Shown here piece by piece: positions 50,730-59,589 of a stretch of 64,000 bases of DNA (positions are counted from its first letter, which is position 1; each line of letters begins with the position of its first letter). The translations under genes were made by a program, and so were the position numbers. The stretch lies in the NCBI RefSeq assembly GCF_001676705.1, contig NZ_CP016170.1, positions 682,001-746,000 of the forward strand. The letters are read 5' to 3'. The stretch comes from Bordetella bronchialis (GTDB taxonomy: Bacteria; Pseudomonadota; Gammaproteobacteria; Burkholderiales; Burkholderiaceae_B). Below the pieces are notes generated by a model that saw only the letters and a list, made by a program, of their open reading frames with translations, made no database searches and was not told the origin of the DNA.

Positions 50730-51702
50730 TACGATCGCGTTGCCGCGCGCGGCCAACCAGCGTACGCGCATGCGTCCCGGGCTGGCCATGGCGTTCGTGG
50801 CCTTGGCCCTGGCCGGCGGCCTGGCGGGCTGGCTGACGGACAATGTTTTCTATTTGCGGCTGGCGACCGAAGCGCTGATCTTCGGCGGCCTGGCCATGGC
50901 GGTCGATCTGCTGCTGGGTATCGCCGGCCTGCTGTCACTGGGCCAGGCGCTCTTCTTCGGCTTCGGCGCCTATCTGGCCGGGTTGCTGCTGCGCGATGCG
51001 GCCTTTTCCTTCTGGCCCATGCTGGGCGTGGTGGCGGCCAGTGGCGCGCTGGCGGGCCTGGTGGCCGGCGTCATCGCCATCCGGGCGCGTGGGGTGTATT
51101 TCGCCCTTATCACTTTCGGCCTGGCCCAGATAGCGGCCAAGGCCGTCTACAACATCCAGGCGCTGGGTGCTTCCGACGGCCTGATGGGCGTGCCCGTGGT
51201 CGCCGTCGGCATGGGCCCGTGGGACATTCCGGCGTCGGATCCGCTGGGCTTCTTCCTCGTCGTCCTGGCCATCGTCATGATCATGTACGGCGTGCTGAGC
51301 TACCTGCTGAATACCCCCTTCGGCCGCAACATGCAGGCGCTGCGCGCGAATCCTCAGCGCCTTTCGTTCCTGGGCTTCGATCCCTGGCGCTACAAGCTGG
51401 CGGCATTCGTGATCGCCGCCGTGCTGGCGGCCGTGGCCGGAGCGCTGTACCCCGTATTGCGCGGTTTCGCCTCGCCGGAACTGCTGTACTTCCAGACCTC
51501 CGGCAACGCCGTCATTACCGTGGTCCTGGGCGGGGTAGGAAGCTTGATCGGCGCGCTGTACGGCAGCGTCATCCTCTTTGGCCTGAAGTCCATCATCGGC
51601 ACCTATACCGAACATCACCTCATCGTGATCGGCCTGTTGTTCATGATCGCGGTCATCTTCTTTCCCGCCGGATTGGTGGGGGCATTGCGGAGGCGCAAGT
51701 GA
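50722..51702 (+). CDS. Liv-type ABC transporter permease (LivM family)
   Basis: This 326-residue permease has about ten helices. LivM signatures are LLGIAGLLSLGQALFFGFGA near residue 70, IRARGVYFALITFGLAQI, and the coupling region MQALRANPQRLSFLGFDPWR. The last helices include VVLGGVGSLIGALYGS. It overlaps the LivH gene by 8 nt and the LivG gene by 4 nt. Together with LivH it forms the channel of the proposed aromatic-acid importer. Confidence 0.92.
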   Translation: MADTIALPRAANQRTRMRPGLAMAFVALALAGGLAGWLTDNVFYLRLATEALIFGGLAMAVDLLLGIAGLLSLGQALFFGFGAYLAGLLLRDAAFSFWPMLGVVAASGALAGLVAGVIAIRARGVYFALITFGLAQIAAKAVYNIQALGASDGLMGVPVVAVGMGPWDIPASDPLGFFLVVLAIVMIMYGVLSYLLNTPFGRNMQALRANPQRLSFLGFDPWRYKLAAFVIAAVLAAVAGALYPVLRGFASPELLYFQTSGNAVITVVLGGVGSLIGALYGSVILFGLKSIIGTYTEHHLIVIGLLFMIAVIFFPAGLVGALRRRK

Positions 51703-52478
51703 GCACGACGGACCGAACGGCCGCCACCGGCGGCCCCATCCTGCAGGTCGACCGCCTGAGCGTGCGTTTCGGCGCGCTGCGCGCGGTGGACGACGTATCG
51801 CTGCAAGTCGCGCGCGGCGGTATCACTTCGCTGATCGGCCCCAATGGCGCGGGCAAGAGCACCTTGTTCAATCTCATCAGCGGCGCCTTGCGGCCGACGG
51901 CCGGCACCGTGGCGTTCGACGGCCGCGACGTCACCGCCTGGACGCCTCATGCACTGCTGCGCGCCGGGCTCGCGCGCTCGTTCCAGATCACCAATTTGTT
52001 CTTCGAGTTGCCGGTGGCCGAGAATCTGCGGCTCGCCGCGCAGGTGCTGGACGGCGGGTGGAACGGGCTGCGTCCGCTGTCGGCCTCGCGCACCGCGCAG
52101 GCCAGGGTGGAGGAGCTGCTGGAGGAATTCGGGCTGCAAGCCAAGGCCGCCGATCCCGCCGGCGCGCTGTCGCACGGCGAGCAGCGGCGCCTGGAGATCG
52201 CGGTAGCCCTGGCGTGCAAACCCAGGCTGCTGCTGCTGGACGAACCCACCCAGGGCATGTCCCATGGCGACACACAGGAAACCGCCGCGCTGATCAAGCG
52301 CCTGGCCGGCGACCTGACCATTCTGCTGGTCGAGCACGACGTCGGGCTGGTCATGGACGTCTCCGACCATGTCATCGTGCTGGCGCAGGGCCGCAAGCTG
52401 GCCGAAGGGCGGCCGTCGGACGTCCGCGCCGATCCCGCGGTCCAGGCCGCTTATTTCGGGGAGGCCGCGCATGCTTGA
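51699..52478 (+). CDS. Liv-type ABC transporter ATPase (LivG family)
   Basis: This 259-residue ATPase starts at GTG 51699, inside the livM stop, which is the usual coupled arrangement. Walker A is GPNGAGKST near residue 48, the signature region is LSHGEQRRLEIA (the Gly-Gly of LSGGQ is replaced by His-Gly, common in LivG), and Walker B is LLLLDEPTQGMS. The C-terminus VQAAYFGE is typical. It energises the LivHM channel with LivF. Confidence 0.92.
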   Translation: MSTTDRTAATGGPILQVDRLSVRFGALRAVDDVSLQVARGGITSLIGPNGAGKSTLFNLISGALRPTAGTVAFDGRDVTAWTPHALLRAGLARSFQITNLFFELPVAENLRLAAQVLDGGWNGLRPLSASRTAQARVEELLEEFGLQAKAADPAGALSHGEQRRLEIAVALACKPRLLLLDEPTQGMSHGDTQETAALIKRLAGDLTILLVEHDVGLVMDVSDHVIVLAQGRKLAEGRPSDVRADPAVQAAYFGEAAHA

Positions 52479-53178
52479 ACTGCGCGACGTACATGTGCAT
52501 TACGGGCTTAGCCACGTCCTGCAGGGCTTGACGCTGGAGGTGGGCCCGGGCGAAGTGGTGGGCCTGTTCGGCCGCAACGGCGTGGGCAAGACCACGACGG
52601 TCAAGACGGTGGCGGGCTGGACCGCGCCCAGCGGCGGCGACATCCGGTTCCGGGGCGCCTCGCTGGCCGGCCTGCCGTCCGACAGGATCTGCCGGCGCGG
52701 CATCGGCCTGGTGCCCGAAGACCGGCGTATCTTTCCTGGCCTGACCACCGAGGAAAACCTTGCCATGGGCTTCATGCAGTGCGCCCGGCTGGGCCGCACC
52801 GAAGCGCGCGCCCGGCTCGCTCGCATCTATGAGCGATTCCCGCGGCTGGCCGAGCGGCGGGCCCAGCCCGGCACCACCCTGTCCGGAGGCGAGCAGCAGA
52901 TGCTGGCCATCGCCCGCGTGCTGCTGGGCCAGCCCGACCTGCTCCTGATCGATGAACCCACGGAAGGCCTGGCGCCCCTGATCATCAACGATTTGTTCGA
53001 CGTCATGGCGCAGATCAAGGCGGGCGGGCAGTCCATCCTGCTGGTCGAACAGAACGTCTCGCGTGCGCTGACTCTGTGCGACCGGTTCTATGCCCTGGAA
53101 CGCGGGCGGGTGGTGCTCAGCGGGCGCGCGGACCGGCCGGAGGACGTGCAGGCGCTGATGCGGGCGATCGCGGTGTGA
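52471..53178 (+). CDS. Liv-type ABC transporter ATPase (LivF family)
   Basis: This 235-residue ATPase overlaps the LivG gene by 8 nt. Walker A is GRNGVGKTT near residue 37, the signature LSGGEQQMLAIARVLL and Walker B LLLIDEPTEGLAP. LVPEDRRIFPGLTTEENLAM is the LivF-specific block. It is the last gene of the operon that starts at 41730. No clear terminator hairpin follows; the next gene is convergent from 108 nt away. Confidence 0.93.
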   Translation: MLELRDVHVHYGLSHVLQGLTLEVGPGEVVGLFGRNGVGKTTTVKTVAGWTAPSGGDIRFRGASLAGLPSDRICRRGIGLVPEDRRIFPGLTTEENLAMGFMQCARLGRTEARARLARIYERFPRLAERRAQPGTTLSGGEQQMLAIARVLLGQPDLLLIDEPTEGLAPLIINDLFDVMAQIKAGGQSILLVEQNVSRALTLCDRFYALERGRVVLSGRADRPEDVQALMRAIAV

Positions 53179-53286
53179 CGTTCTCCCGGCGTTCCAGCCA
53201 GATGGCGATTGCGGGATTCGGACGCGGTATCCGGCATCGGGCGGTCGCCGACCGCTACCACGCTGAATCTTGGAACGGCCGGCCTG

Positions 53287-54024
53287 CTAAGCCAACCGGC
53301 GCCAATGTCCGGTATTGGGACACACCGTAACCGGCGCGTCGTTCAGGCGGACTTGATCCTCGACGATTTTCGAGGCGGTCGACGGCGCGACGTTGAACCC
53401 GGTCCGCAGCGCCTGCCGCACACCCGGGTCTTCGATGGGGAGCTCCCAGGTCAGGAATACCTGCGTGTTGTCCCGATCGGGCGGAAAGTCGGCTTCATGG
53501 AAGCCGTCCCGATGGCGCGGGATGACACCGTGCGGCTGCGCGGTGTCGAAAATCACCGCTGTTCCACGCCGCAGGGGAATCCGGTGGCCGACGCCCGGAA
53601 AATGCAGGTCCAGGCCTTTGTCTTCGCTCAGGAATAGATTGCAGAAGGCCGCGCCGCCATATTGCGCGGCGTCGTGATGGTATCTGGCGCCGCGGCACGC
53701 CATGAGCGCGATCTCGCTGGCGGCGAGCACGCCGGGCAGTCCGCAGGCGGCGGCCCATTCCGCCATGGCTCGCACACAGCGGGCGTAGTCCGGCCAGCGC
53801 ACTTGTGTTCGCGCCAGTGGCATGGCTTCCACGTCGCCAGGATCGAGCACCATGCGCGACGACGTTTCCCTTTCCCAGTCGGCAAGCACGCGTGCGGGGA
53901 GCGGGGGCACGTCGATGGCGCCCGACAGCACGATGCCGCTGACACCGCGGCTTTGCATGGCGTCGCCGCTCCGGTAGTAGGAGACCAGCCGCGTTGCGCC
54001 TGAATGTTCTCTATGAGGACTCAT
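53287..54024 (-). CDS. Probable double-stranded beta-helix Fe(II)/2-oxoglutarate-type protein
   Basis: I do not recognise a named family for this 245-residue protein with certainty. The central part reads ARYHHDAAQYGGAAFCNLFL, then IPLRRGTAVIFDTAQPHGVI. A His-x-Asp pair (HHD) and a distal His (QPHG) about 60 residues later, on either side of a beta-rich segment, fit the metal triad of Fe(II)/2-oxoglutarate dioxygenases. ATG 54024 was chosen; the frame is open far upstream only as a shadow of the racemase-family gene. It is divergent from that gene by 159 nt. It could also be a cupin of other function. Confidence 0.45.
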   Translation of the reverse strand: MSPHREHSGATRLVSYYRSGDAMQSRGVSGIVLSGAIDVPPLPARVLADWERETSSRMVLDPGDVEAMPLARTQVRWPDYARCVRAMAEWAAACGLPGVLAASEIALMACRGARYHHDAAQYGGAAFCNLFLSEDKGLDLHFPGVGHRIPLRRGTAVIFDTAQPHGVIPRHRDGFHEADFPPDRDNTQVFLTWELPIEDPGVRQALRTGFNVAPSTASKIVEDQVRLNDAPVTVCPNTGHWRRLA

Positions 54025-54183
54025 GAGGGCAGTGTAGCGACACGGGCGGATCAGCGTGATACAGTCGTCGAAAAAAATCTGGACGCGCGGACCAGGCGTG
54101 GCCGTATCGTCCGAACGATGTGCCCGCGGCGGTGGCCGGTCCGGCCGTCCGGCGCGCCATCGGCATATACCTACGGAGGAGAC

Positions 54184-55332
54184 ATGAAGATCGCGCGCAT
54201 TACCGCCGTTCCGCTGTCGTACCGATTGCCGGAGGGCAAGACCGTCGTGATGGGCATAGGCAGCACGCTCAAACGCGACGCCATCGTGGTCCGGGTCGAA
54301 ACGACGGAAGGCATAACCGGCTATGGCGAATCCCATCCGGGCCGCAGTCCCGGCGCCATCGTCAGCCTGATCCACAACACGCTCGCGCCTTTGCTGGAAG
54401 GGATGGACGCCACGGACGTCGTGGGCGTGTGGCAGCGGGTGCATCGCATGCAGCTGTCCAGCCATGGCTTGGGCGCCGGCGCGGCGCTGGCGCATTCGGG
54501 TATCGACATGGCGCTTTGGGACATACGCGGCAAGGCGGCCGGGATGCCCTTGTACGAACTCATGGGCGGCGCGCGGAAACGCATTCCGGCCTACGCGGGT
54601 GGCATCGCGCTGGGCTACCAGCCGCCGGAGTCCCTGGCCGAGGAAGCGCAGGGCTATGTGGAGCGGGGCTATCGCGCGATCAAGCTGCGCATCGGCGACA
54701 GTGTGGAAAACGACATCGCGCGGGTGCGCCACGTGCGCAAGGCGCTGGGCGACGGCATCGATATCCTGACGGATGCAAACACGGCGTATACCATCGCGCA
54801 AGCGCGGCGGGTCATGCCGGTGCTGGCCGACATCCAGGCGGGTTGGCTGGAAGAGCCCTTTGCCTGCAACGATTTCGCCTCTTACCGGCAGGCCGCCGCC
54901 ATCACGCCCCTGGTGCCTATCGCCGCCGGTGAAAACCACTACACGCGCTTCGAGTTCGCCCAGATGCTGGAGGCCGGCGCGGTCCAGGTCTGGCAGCCCG
55001 ACCTGTCCAAGACGGGCGGCGTGACCGAGGGCATGCGCATCGGCGCGATGGCGTCGGCCTTTCGCATTCCGGTCCACGTGCATTGTTCGGCGACCGGGCT
55101 CAATCATGCCGCGTGCCTGCATTTCCTGGCGGCGACCGAGAACGCCGGCTACTTCGAAGCCTGCGTGTCCGCGTTCAATCCCTTCCGCGACATGTTCGGC
55201 ACCATCTTCGAGATTGGCGCCGACGGATGTGTCGAACCGCCGTCGGGCCCCGGCCTTGGCGTGGAAGTGGACGAGGATATTTTCAAGCGCTACCCCATCA
55301 TCGATGGTCCGGGATATGTCGTGAAATTCTGA
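54184..55332 (+). CDS. Mandelate racemase/muconate lactonizing enzyme family protein
   Basis: This 382-residue enolase-superfamily enzyme starts at ATG 54184 with GGAGGA upstream. Metal ligands are Asp197 (ILTDAN), Glu223 (WLEEPF) and Glu250 (AGENHY). The base on one face is Lys167 in a K-x-R motif (IKLRIG); on the other, Asp273 and His298 or His300 (VHVHCSATG) form the mandelate-racemase-type dyad. It therefore belongs to the MR subgroup: a racemase or acid-sugar dehydratase acting on a 2-hydroxy acid. The downstream ThDP enzyme and aldehyde dehydrogenase suggest a 2-hydroxy-acid substrate, but this is inference. Confidence 0.85.
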   Translation: MKIARITAVPLSYRLPEGKTVVMGIGSTLKRDAIVVRVETTEGITGYGESHPGRSPGAIVSLIHNTLAPLLEGMDATDVVGVWQRVHRMQLSSHGLGAGAALAHSGIDMALWDIRGKAAGMPLYELMGGARKRIPAYAGGIALGYQPPESLAEEAQGYVERGYRAIKLRIGDSVENDIARVRHVRKALGDGIDILTDANTAYTIAQARRVMPVLADIQAGWLEEPFACNDFASYRQAAAITPLVPIAAGENHYTRFEFAQMLEAGAVQVWQPDLSKTGGVTEGMRIGAMASAFRIPVHVHCSATGLNHAACLHFLAATENAGYFEACVSAFNPFRDMFGTIFEIGADGCVEPPSGPGLGVEVDEDIFKRYPIIDGPGYVVKF

Positions 55333-55368
55333 AAAAAATACAGGCCGCCAAGGCCCGAGGAGACAAGG

Positions 55369-56346
55369 ATGAAATTGCTGCACGGTATTGCCGGTGCTGT
55401 CTGCCTTCTGTTGTCGCTATCGGCGCATGCGGCCGATCCCGCCGAGTCCTATCCTGACAAGCAGATACGCATCGTGGTGCCGTATCCGCCGGGGGGCTTC
55501 AACGATACGCTGGGCCGCACCGCGGCGGAGTACCTGGGCACCCGGTGGAAAACGACGGTGGTGGTGGACAACCGGCCGGGCGGCAATACCCTGATCGGCA
55601 ACACGATCGTCGCGCGCGCGGCCCCGGACGGCTATACCTTGCTCGTGACGCCGTTGCCGTTTTCCGCGCTGCCGGGCCTGTACCAGGACAAGATGCCCTA
55701 TGACGCCGTCAAGGACTTCACGCCGGTGATCTGGGCGGGCAGTACGCAGAACGCATTGGTGGTGCGCGCCGATTCGAAATACAAGACGGTGCAGGACGTG
55801 ATCGACGATGCCCGCAAGCATCCGGGCAAGATCAACTATGCCTCCACGGGTTCGGGTTCGTCCAACCATTTGTCGATGGCGCTCTTCGATTCGATGACCG
55901 ACATCAAGATGACCCATATCCCCTACAAGGGCAGCGCGCCCGCGGTGACGGCCTTGCTGGGCGGGGATACGGATATGCTGTTCGATAACGTGCCGAACGT
56001 GTATCCGCAGATCCAGGCGGGCAAGCTGCGCGCCCTGGCGACCACCGGCCTGAAGCGCTCGCCGATGTTGCCGGACATTCCCACGGTGGACGAATCGGGC
56101 GTGCGGGGATACGAGGTCACGGTATGGTTCGGCATCCAGGCCCCGGCGGGGACACCCAAGCCTATCGTGACCAAATTGAACCAGGAACTGGGCCGCATGC
56201 TGCAAGACCCGGAAGTCCGCGAGCGCTTCGCCAAGCAGGGTGTGCAGCCCGTCGGCGGCACGCCCGAGCAGTTCGCCAGGCAGGTCGCCAGTGAGATCAA
56301 GAAGTGGGGCGAGCTGATACAGCGGGCGGATATCAAGATCCAATAA
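55369..56346 (+). CDS. Bug/TctC-family periplasmic receptor (1)
   Basis: This 325-residue tripartite-tricarboxylate-type receptor has a signal peptide over residues 1-21 (core GIAGAVCLLLSLSA, cleavage after AHA). Mature hallmarks are YPDKQIRIVVPYPPGGFNDT, VVVDNRPGGNTLIG, APDGYTLLVTPL and MTHIPYKGSAPAV. No TctA/TctB membrane partner is in the window. It follows the racemase-family gene by 36 nt and is probably cotranscribed, so it may bind that enzyme's substrate. Such orphan receptors are greatly expanded in Bordetella. Confidence 0.93.
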   Translation: MKLLHGIAGAVCLLLSLSAHAADPAESYPDKQIRIVVPYPPGGFNDTLGRTAAEYLGTRWKTTVVVDNRPGGNTLIGNTIVARAAPDGYTLLVTPLPFSALPGLYQDKMPYDAVKDFTPVIWAGSTQNALVVRADSKYKTVQDVIDDARKHPGKINYASTGSGSSNHLSMALFDSMTDIKMTHIPYKGSAPAVTALLGGDTDMLFDNVPNVYPQIQAGKLRALATTGLKRSPMLPDIPTVDESGVRGYEVTVWFGIQAPAGTPKPIVTKLNQELGRMLQDPEVRERFAKQGVQPVGGTPEQFARQVASEIKKWGELIQRADIKIQ

Positions 56347-56385
56347 TGCAGGGATCGGCGCGCTGGCGTACGCCGCGGGACTTTT

Positions 56386-57363
56386 TCAGTCCGCGTGGAC
56401 GCCGGCGCGCTGGATCACTTGCGCCCATCTCCGCGTATCGGACCGGATGCGTTCGGCGAATTCTTCCGGCGTGCTGTGGGTCGTGCGTATTCCGTACTCC
56501 GCCATGAGACTCACCATGCGCGGGGCAAGCATGACGTCGCCGATACCCTTGTTCAGGCGGTCGATAACCGCGCGCGGGGTGCCGGCGGGCGCCAGCACGC
56601 CGGACCACAGCGTGACTTCGTAACCCGCGAAGCCGGGAGATTCGGAGATGGACGGTACGTCCGGCAGGACAGGCAGCCGCTGCGCACTGGTGACGCCCAG
56701 CGCCTTGATCTTTCCTTGTTTGACCAGCTCGATGAAGTTGGACGAAGTATCGAACATCATCGAGATGCGTCCGGCCAGGAAGTCATTGATCGCGCCCGAT
56801 GTGCCCTTGTAAGGGATATGCCGGATATCGACCAGCGCCGCCGATTTGAACATCTCGCCGGCAAGGTGGCTGGTTGTGCCATTACCCGATGAACTGAAGG
56901 TAAGTTCCCCGGGGCGGCTGCGCGCCAGTTCGGCGAGATCCGCCGCCGATTTGACCGGCAGGTCGTTATTGACCACCAGAAGGTTGGTCGTCAGGTTGGT
57001 CAGCGAGATGGGCGCGAAGCTCTTCTGGGCGTCATACCGCAGCTTCGGATAGAGCGAAGGATTGATGGTAAGCACGCCCATCGTGGAATACAGCAGGGTA
57101 TAGCCGTCGGGCGCCGCGTTCGCCACCGTCTCCGCGCCTATCGCGCCGCCCGCGCCGCCACGGTTTTCCACGACCACCGATTGCCCCAGTTTTTCGCCCA
57201 GGTCCCGCGCCAGCGCCCGTGCCATCAAGTCGGTCGCGCCGCCCGCGGGAAATGGGACCACCAGCCGGAGGGGGCGGTCAGGATAGTCGCCCGCTCGAGC
57301 GCCCGGCGCCCAGCCCAAGCCCAGGCACAGGCCGACGACGGCAACAGCATGTGCGATGCGCAC
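56386..57363 (-). CDS. Bug/TctC-family periplasmic receptor (2)
   Basis: This 325-residue receptor is on the minus strand, convergent with receptor 1 (39 nt between the stops). Its signal peptide ends after ARA near residue 24. Family blocks are YPDRPLRLVVPFPAGGATDL, VVENRGGAGGAIGAETVANA and IRHIPYKGTSGAINDFLAG. It is clearly diverged from receptor 1, so a different ligand is likely. No membrane subunits are adjacent. Confidence 0.93.
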   Translation of the reverse strand: MRIAHAVAVVGLCLGLGWAPGARAGDYPDRPLRLVVPFPAGGATDLMARALARDLGEKLGQSVVVENRGGAGGAIGAETVANAAPDGYTLLYSTMGVLTINPSLYPKLRYDAQKSFAPISLTNLTTNLLVVNNDLPVKSAADLAELARSRPGELTFSSSGNGTTSHLAGEMFKSAALVDIRHIPYKGTSGAINDFLAGRISMMFDTSSNFIELVKQGKIKALGVTSAQRLPVLPDVPSISESPGFAGYEVTLWSGVLAPAGTPRAVIDRLNKGIGDVMLAPRMVSLMAEYGIRTTHSTPEEFAERIRSDTRRWAQVIQRAGVHAD

Positions 57364-58081
57364 GGTGTCTCCTTACTTTTTTGGTTGGTCCGGCCGTGGG
57401 GATGCTATATGCCCTTGCCCGAAACAGGTATGCGACCGCCGGCAAATCAGGTATGCATGGGCGCAAGCGATCCTGGGGCACGCTGTCCAGCCGGAGGGAA
57501 AGGTATATCCCCGGAGTTATGGTTGATAATTTAAATTCATTTCAGACTGCATGGCTCCGTCGGGATAATTTCCTCGTAATACGAACCACGAACAAGGACG
57601 GATGATCGCGGCGGCCAGGACGGCACGCGGTCAATCCGCCCGACGCCGACTCCGCCGGGCCCCGCCCCGCGGTCGGCATAGCAGCCGCGCCATGCGGCGA
57701 GCTATATGGAGACAGACATGGCCATGCTTGACCGCGCGCGGATGCCGCGCGCCGATACCGCGCGCCGATACCGGACAGCGCTTCGTCCGCCGCTTCGCAC
57801 CCGCATCGCTGGCATGGAAAGCGCGGCGACATGCGGCCTGGCCGGCAGGCTTGGACGTCGCCGGCATGGACGGCCGCATCTCGGCCAGCGCTTGAACCCC
57901 ACGTAGCGGCCTGTCGCGAATACGCCGCCGCTTCGGACGCAATATCCATATCGACCCGCCACGCCATCGATGTGCCCGATCCGGGCCGCCCGGGCGCGGC
58001 GCATGTATGCGCCCATCGACGTCGCGTCGCGGGCGTTGCATGGACCACATTGGACCCACCGGACTGCCCAGGACGATACGC
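57364..58081. other. 718-nt gap between receptor 2 and the aldehyde dehydrogenase gene
   Basis: No gene can be supported; frames in 57600-58080 look like GC-rich chance frames. The left part has an AT-rich island with the palindrome AATTTAAATT (57528-57537) and a preceding TTGATA, which could be a promoter or operator for the dehydrogenase operon or for receptor 2. The right part has a tandem 13-nt repeat (57745-57770). A long leader or a decayed gene is possible. Confidence 0.45.
57745..57770. repeat. Tandem 13-nt direct repeat
   Basis: Two adjacent identical copies of CCGCGCGCCGATA (57745-57757 and 57758-57770) sit in the long non-coding gap. They are followed by CCGGACAG. No coding or regulatory role is evident. 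Confidence 0.85.
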
Positions 58082-59530
58082 ATGCAGCTAGCCAAACACT
58101 ATATCGACGGAGCATGGCTCGAATCCGTCGCGGGACAGGGGCGCCATGGCCTCTCGAACAATCCCGCGACCTCTGAAGCGGCCGCCCGCTACGCCGATGG
58201 CGGCGTCGAGGAAGCCCGCGCGGCCATCGATGCGGCGCGCCGTGCGTTCGACCGGACCTCGTGGCGCAGATCGCCGCGGTTGCGCGCCGACGTGCTGTGG
58301 GACTTCGCCGTGCGGCTGGACGCCCGCAAGGAAGAAATCGCCGATTGGCTCGTCACGCTGAACGGCAAGCTGCGCCGCGAGGCCATGGGCGAGATCCTGG
58401 CCGGCGTTTCGGAGCTGAAGTACTACGCCGGCCTGGCGCGCAATCTGTTCGGCCGCATCATCGAAGTCGAGCCGGGATGCCACGCATCCTTGCGGCGCGA
58501 GCCGGCCGGCGTGGCCGCCATCATCCTGCCCTGGAACGCTCCCATCACCCTGCTGGTGCGTTCCCTGGCGCCGGCGCTGGCGGCGGGCTGCGCCACCGTC
58601 ATCAAGCCCGCCTTCCAGACGGCGCTCGCGCACAACCTGGCGCTGGAGTGCCTGACTGTCGACGGCCGCGTTCCCGCCGGCATCGTCAATTCCGTCATCG
58701 AAAGCGGATCCGCCGTATCGGAAGCGCTGTGCGCGTCGCCGGAGGTGGACGTGGTCAGCTTCACCGGCTCCACCGCCGTCGGCAAGAAGATCGCCGCTGC
58801 CGCGGCCGGCACGCTGAAGCGGCTGTCGCTGGAGCTGGGTGGCAAGGCGCCGGCGCTGGTTTTCGCGGATGGCGCCTCGGATGCGACGGTCAAGGGCATC
58901 ACCGCGGGCAGCCTGATACTGGCGGGCCAGCAATGCACCGCCATCAGCCGCGTCCTGGTCCAGGACAGCGTCTATGCCGACTTCACCCGGCGGCTGGCCG
59001 AGGCCTACCGCGCGGTAAGGGTAGGGCTGGGCAGCGATCCCAACTCGCAGATGGGCAGCCTGATCGATATCGCCAACCGCGACCGTATCGCCGGGCTGGT
59101 GGATCGCGCCGCCGATGTCGGGGAGGTTCTCGTGCATGGCCGGGCTCCCGGCGGCGAGCTGGCCAAGGGCGCCTTCCTGGCGCCCAGCCTGGTGGCGGTC
59201 GAGGATCTGGATTCGGAATACGTGCAGCGCGAATTGTTCGGCCCGCTGCTGGTCGTCGAACGCTTCAAGGACGAGGAGGACGCCATACGCCGCGCCAACG
59301 CGACGCGCTACAGCCTGGCCTCCAGCGTATGGACGGCCGACGGCCTGCGCGGCGAACGGGTCGCCGCCCGGCTGCGCTTCGGCACCGTGTGGGCCAATAC
59401 CCACAACCGGCTCTTCGCCGAGGCCGAGACGGGCGGCCACGCCGACAGCGGCTATGGCCGCCTGCACGGGGCGGAAGGGCTGAACGATTTCCTGGAAACC
59501 AAGCATTACTACTTCGAGACCGGCGCGTGA
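58082..59530 (+). CDS. Aldehyde dehydrogenase (NAD(P)-dependent)
   Basis: This 482-residue ALDH-superfamily enzyme has PWNAPITLLVRSLAPALAAG (cofactor and substrate core), FTGSTAVGKKI, the general-base Glu near residue 250 (LELGGKAP) and the catalytic Cys near residue 285 (GQQCTAISR). ELFGPLLVVERF lies in the C-terminal part. The start at ATG 58082 gives the standard length although the ribosome site is weak (GGACGA). It is followed at 60 nt by a ThDP decarboxylase-family enzyme, which would make an aldehyde for it to oxidise. Confidence 0.92.
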   Translation: MQLAKHYIDGAWLESVAGQGRHGLSNNPATSEAAARYADGGVEEARAAIDAARRAFDRTSWRRSPRLRADVLWDFAVRLDARKEEIADWLVTLNGKLRREAMGEILAGVSELKYYAGLARNLFGRIIEVEPGCHASLRREPAGVAAIILPWNAPITLLVRSLAPALAAGCATVIKPAFQTALAHNLALECLTVDGRVPAGIVNSVIESGSAVSEALCASPEVDVVSFTGSTAVGKKIAAAAAGTLKRLSLELGGKAPALVFADGASDATVKGITAGSLILAGQQCTAISRVLVQDSVYADFTRRLAEAYRAVRVGLGSDPNSQMGSLIDIANRDRIAGLVDRAADVGEVLVHGRAPGGELAKGAFLAPSLVAVEDLDSEYVQRELFGPLLVVERFKDEEDAIRRANATRYSLASSVWTADGLRGERVAARLRFGTVWANTHNRLFAEAETGGHADSGYGRLHGAEGLNDFLETKHYYFETGA

Positions 59531-59589
59531 AGCCAAGCCCCATCGCGACGGACGCTTCACGGTGGCACATCGAGGCAAGGAACAACGAC

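Noticed and set aside
53291..53305. Near match to the TTGGCGCCAA operator (ACCGGCGCCAAT)
   Set aside because: It has mismatches on the left arm, lacks the AT-rich flanks and lies within the coding end of a minus-strand gene.
57542..58115. Overlapping frames in the 718-nt gap as possible genes
   Set aside because: Three or more overlapping frames on both strands are Arg/Pro/Ala-rich without motifs or ribosome sites, which is typical chance coding in GC-rich DNA.
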